DNA from: Sinotaia quadrata
Taxonomy: Eukaryota; Mollusca; Gastropoda; Architaenioglossa; Viviparidae
Assembly: GCA_028829895.1 (NCBI GenBank)
Contig: CM054180.1
Coordinates: 90,645,135-90,709,134 of the forward strand
Length of the DNA: 64,000 nt
Direction of reading: 5' to 3'
Part shown: one piece after another, positions 60,220-64,000 of the stretch
Position numbering within the stretch: the first letter of the stretch is position 1
How the letters are laid out: each line of letters starts with the position of its first letter
Position numbers and translations under genes: made by a program
The notes under the pieces: generated by a model
Told to the model about the DNA's origin: nothing
Seen by the model: only the letters and a program-made list of their open reading frames with translations
The model's database searches: none

Positions 60220-60326
60220 GTGGCCCAAGAAAGTTTAGTGACATTGACAGAAATAGAGGTATTAATAGTTTCCATGGTGGAAACATTGGTAGAAGAGCCA
60301 GATTTAGTAATTCTGGCAGTTTTTGA
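60191..60326 (+). pseudogene. RGG-like continuation of DHX9 in another frame
   Basis: From the AAACAAAGG tract near 60194, a frame two bases along reads KGQEFGVSGPRKFSDIDRNR, then GINSFHGG, NIGRRARF and SNSGSF, with TGA at 60324-60326. Its composition (Gly, Arg, Phe, Ser, Asn) matches the tail, so coding sequence probably once ran through. One missing base in the A-rich tract would explain the present early stop. Alternatively a good donor (GTGAGT, 60216-60221) could remove this part by splicing. Confidence 0.55.
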
Positions 60327-61512
60327 GGGGATTTTCAGATGTGAAAATTGTCATTAGTACAAGTTAATATACTGTTAACATTTTTAACTGTTAAAAAATA
60401 TAATCCTATATTTTACTTGTTACATCTTTGCATTTTGTAAACGTAAATCTTAACAAATACTTTTGGTATTTTGTCAAAATTATAATGTTGTCATGCTATT
60501 AACATGAAATTAAAATTATCAACTGAATATTCTCTTCTTAACATGAGTCAGTGCATTGTATTTTCTTACTTTGAATTTTGTTGATTTTTTCTGATTCATG
60601 TAGTTTTAATTTTTATCTATTTTAAATGCAAGTAATATAGTTATTTCTATTTTATTACTATTTGTTGGTTTAAATTCTTTTGAATATTAAATGAAACACT
60701 TTTTTTTTGTCTTATATGCATATTGAAATAATTGTCTTTACTAAGAGCTGTACTAATTGACAAAGATCTCTTTAAATTTTAATGCTACATTTACTGAATT
60801 TTACCTCAAATACTGAGAAAGTCCCATTTTTTAATGTGAGAGATGTTTATAAAGTAAAATTAAAAGCCTATTATAGATGAGCAAAATTAAAAAACAACTC
60901 CAAAACATCTAATCTGAATTTAATAATAGAGGCCTCAGCTATTTTTCAAAACATTTTTGTCAATAAGGGTTTAGCACTTTTTTTTCCTACAGAGCAAATA
61001 AAACATTAGGATTTATAAATTTAATCATTGATTTGATATTTCATCTAAAGAAGTTCTCTTAGTTCTTTTTTTTCTCAGCCCCCATATGTGAGTAGATAGG
61101 AAAGAATATTTCCAATTCAGAAATCTTGCATCTTAAACATTAAGACTGGATTTGTTTATTAATTTAATATTTTGAAGAAGTGAGTGCCACATCAGTTGAC
61201 TGTTTTCAATTTTATCTGATCATCATCAGCTATCCCTAAAGTTGCACATATTTATAGTGAATATTCACTAGTTTTAAATATATGTATCAGCAGTAAGTAA
61301 ACAAATGAATTTGTTCATCTCTAGGAAGATGGATTAAAAAACCTAATATGTACTATTCTGTTAACCTTTACTTTGTGTAGAAGAAATAGTTCAAGTCTGT
61401 TAAAGAAATTCTGAACAGATTTTCTTATGTTTGTTTGTCTATGGTAGGTTTATATTTTCATCTTCTGAATAGTCCTCATAATTGTTATAAAAGAGTACAG
61501 TTTTCAAATAAA
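60220..61512 (+). other. DHX9: Probable DHX9 3' untranslated region and polyadenylation signals
   Basis: AT-rich, non-coding sequence after the terminal exon. Candidate polyadenylation signals are ATTAAA at 60509-60514 and 60686-60691, and AATAAA at 60997-61002 and 61507-61512. The transcript end cannot be chosen from sequence alone. Confidence 0.5.
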
Positions 61513-61839
61513 TTTCATAATGTAAATAAAATACCTGTCCATGAGCTAAATTGCAAACTCAACAAATCAGTTAAACCGAATTTCACTATATGCATCCAAA
61601 ACAAAATAAGTAGTACAAACTTCTGTAAAAATCAGATTTTATGATAAATTGTCTTTATTCATTGAGAGGTGTCACATCATGTTTATAATATTCTGTTTCT
61701 ATATATAAATTTGAGTTGTTATATATGTGTATATATGTATGTTTGTGTGTGTGTGTGTGTGTGTGTGTGGTGTTTTTTTATTGTAAAGAAAATACACATT
61801 TGTGATGGATTTTTAATTAAAATCCATCCTGTATTTATA
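61513..61839. other. Intergenic sequence with (GT)n
   Basis: Contains a (TG)n microsatellite at about 61744-61769 and a small hairpin (GATGGATTTTTAATT / AATTAAAATCCATC) at 61803-61830. The frame at 61669-61893 is an artefact of the repeat. Confidence 0.6.
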
Positions 61840-63085
61840 TTTAACGAGCCCCTCCCCCCCATCCAACCGCTATTATTCCAACATAATTTTTAATATACGT
61901 GCAAGTATGTTAATAAATATAACAATAAATTTATTAAATCAACAGTCAAATATACAAAATATGAATATAATCAAAAGAGTGTTGACATTTATATCAATTC
62001 ACAACAATCTTTGATTAATGCTAGGCACTCATTCAGTTTATCCTAGCATAAACATCAGCAGTCAAATTAACATATATAGATATAATTCATCATAGAAATG
62101 AGAGTGGAGTTAATAAGAGATAATTATAGTCAATGAACATAACCTTCAAAGATGGCAGCAGGCGATGGTGCATGTAAAATCACCAGGTTTGCAACAAGTC
62201 ATTGTCTTTCTTATTAGATGGTCCAATGTACCCCTTCTAGGTACATTACACTACTGTTCCAACATCTTCGATGCCCTCACAAAGCACAACACAAGGAGTG
62301 TTGAAGAATTTTGTGTGCGCTACTCTGTAACTCTGTACACCACGAGGAGTGTTCAAGAAATATTCATGAATTCTCAAGCCTCAATTTTCACTGTGTTGGC
62401 TCTTGGCTCTTGAACAGAATTTAAGGGAATCAACTTACAGCAACACAGTTATTGATAAGTTTGACAACAACACTGGATACACACACCAGTTTGATCTGGT
62501 AGAGTACAGTAGTCACTTAGTCAGAAATAAAATAAAAATAATGAAATAAAAAGGCGTGCGCCTTTCTGCAAAAGTCAGATTAAGGCAGCGCTAAATTTCG
62601 GGCATATTTCATCTCTAAACTCATTTCTCACATACATCCACAACTTATAAATCCTGCAACGATATTCGTTAACTCAATACACACACAGCATAAGAAATAT
62701 AGCATCAATCAAAATTCACAAGTATAACAGACAATGTAATCAAGTTAGTGAACATAGAAATAATGGTTAAATTACACAAGCATTCTCCAATTCAAATAAG
62801 TCCATTTTTCTTTATGAGTCAGTTAACATACGATAAGCTAAATACCTACCAGACTCGAGTTGTGTCAAAATGATTAGAATATAGGACTTTCTTGAACAGA
62901 ACAACTTTTAAGTCCATCTCCAACAGATGAAGTTGTTATGAACAAGTGTGAGACTATTAGTCAGAAAAACTACACCTCCACTTGGAACTGGTTTGGATTG
63001 CATCAGCAAGTTCTAGCATATTCTCCACCCGAGTTGTTTACTCCAACTCTGGCACTAAAAATATCATCATAAGCTGTGCACAAGG
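61840..63085 (-). repeat. Interspersed repeat family R1, near-complete copy
   Basis: Reverse-oriented homologue of 35714-36960 across about 1.25 kb. Landmarks run from TTTATATTTAACGAGCCCC (61833) through AACAATAAATTTATTAAATC and the GCAACAAGTCATTG block to GTTTACTCCAACTCTGGCAC (63038) and ATCATCATAAG. No protein-coding frame is present. The short frame at 62165-62413 is not conserved between copies. Confidence 0.75.
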
Positions 63086-63169
63086 TTGGGTCATCTTAAC
63101 ATTAGCAACAAATATATAATTATTACGTTTAGAAATAGGGATAGGGAAATTTACTCTGTTGAGCTTTTT

Positions 63170-64000
63170 AAATTTTGTTATTTCTTTCCATATCTCCTAC
63201 ATGCACCAACTCACAATCACATAATCGAGAATACGCATGAGAATTCACTGTTATACTGTACTCACTATCATTTACATACTCAAGCTTGTTAGCTTTCAGA
63301 AAAAGCAAAACTTCATCATCATTACTATATTTTCTGTACAATAACAAAACAAAATCACACACATTCATACACCCACATGTACTCACTCAAAATCATGTAT
63401 AGAAATAGAATCTCATGAACATGGTTTATTGTGTTGTGTTGAGCAACACACATATACAGACACACATGAAATTATGCATATAAAGAGAAAGATATTCTTT
63501 GGTAATTTTGTTGAGGTTTTCTTCACATTCATTATTTCTTTCCATTTCTCCAACATACACAATCACATAACTGAGAATTAACTTTTGTACTGTAATCTCT
63601 GCCTTCAAACATCACAAGAAGCTTGCAGACAAAAGAGCAAAACTAATTATATGTCTATATTTTTTGTACAATAAACACACACTGACACAGAAACAGATAC
63701 ACACACACATACATTCTAAATCATGTACAGAAATAGAATCTCATAAACATCGGTTATTTTGTTCCAATTATTTTTCACTTTTAACATTTCTGTCAATATC
63801 TCCTTTATACACAATCACATAATTGAAAATACACAAGAGAACTAACTGTTGACTGTGTATTTTTTATATTCAAACTTAATAATCTTGCAGACAATAAAGC
63901 AAAAATTCATCATATATGTGTATTTTTACAATAAAAACAAACGCTCACACACAAACATATACACACACATATATACTCCCTTGAAATCCCATGTATAGAA
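63170..64000 (-). repeat. Degenerate tandem array, about 240-340-bp unit, continuing past the window
   Basis: Three successive units (about 63175-63525, 63526-63757 and 63758-64000) share the same order of words: ATTTCTTTCCAT.TCTCC, CACAATCACATAA.TGAGAAT, GCAAAACT, TTTTGTACAATAA, a CA-rich tract, then ATCATGTA.AGAAATAGAA and TCTCAT.AACAT. Frames in this region carry over-represented repeat-derived peptides and are not genes. The array runs off the right edge. Strand is arbitrary. Confidence 0.75.

Noticed and set aside
1..64000. CRISPR arrays, operons, ribosome-binding sites, tRNA or rRNA genes
   Set aside because: The sequence is eukaryotic with spliced exons. The regular repeats (32 bp at 17.1 kb; 42 bp at 44.1 kb) are tandem without unique spacers. 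No tRNA cloverleaf or rRNA segment was noticed, though a covariance-model scan could not be run.

Overview
This is eukaryotic genomic DNA from an animal. It is AT-rich, has canonical GT/AG introns of 1.8-18 kb, and is crowded with microsatellites and decayed transposable elements. The only cellular gene I can support is the 3' half of a DHX9 (RNA helicase A / maleless) orthologue on the + strand. The repeat mix (pogo/Tigger, hAT, piggyBac, mariner-like, RNase H-bearing LINE, Ty3/Gypsy) and the intron sizes suggest an invertebrate, possibly a mollusc or another lophotrochozoan. The sequence alone does not fix the taxon.

DHX9 layout: nine exons at 1584-1744, 19823-19934, 24058-24225, 35336-35420, 37236-37334, 49209-49376, 51780-51895, 54831-55025 and from 59919. 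Reading phase is compatible at every junction. Together they encode the winged-helix end of the helicase core, the HA2 (ratchet) domain, the OB fold and a Gly/Arg-rich C-terminal tail. The 5' exons (double-stranded RNA-binding domains and both RecA domains) lie outside the window. In the last exon the frame set by splicing stops at 60217-60219, but RGG-like sequence continues in another frame to 60326, so a one-base indel or further splicing is possible. The probable 3' UTR follows, to about 60.7-61.5 kb.

Introns hold the rest. The first in-window intron (1745-19822) carries a pogo/Tigger transposase relic (about 2.8-4.64 kb, - strand), a palindromic LTR remnant (5.8-7.06 kb), a hAT transposase relic split by a TA-flanked pogo-like element (7726-9621), a second copy of that element (12180-13806), repeat-family fragments (15.1-16.6 kb), a 32-bp tandem repeat (17.1 kb) and a piece of an LTR-like repeat (17.8-18.58 kb). 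The third intron (24226-35335) has a solo LTR (25478-26340), a possible LTR plus leader (27.16 kb), a well-bounded hAT element with a 234-codon transposase fragment (30091-31322) and a LINE 3' end (33.84-34.95 kb). The fourth (35421-37235) is mostly one interspersed repeat.

The fifth intron (37335-49208) holds a hAT-like element containing an LTR fragment (38050-39869), a TTCC array (40.6-41 kb), a 2.55-kb LTR-like insertion that splits another repeat copy (42482-45031), and a Ty3/Gypsy pol relic (45.95-47.7 kb, - strand). The sixth contains a piggyBac transposase relic (50.1-51.07 kb). The eighth contains a putative 1.67-kb LTR (55727-57398) and a 230-bp mariner-like MITE (58613-58842). Downstream of the gene are another interspersed repeat copy (61.84-63.09 kb) and a degenerate tandem array reaching the window end.

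No rRNA, tRNA, CRISPR array, operon or prokaryotic feature was seen. The notable biology is layered transposon nesting that can be read at base resolution, and possible variation at the C-terminus of DHX9.
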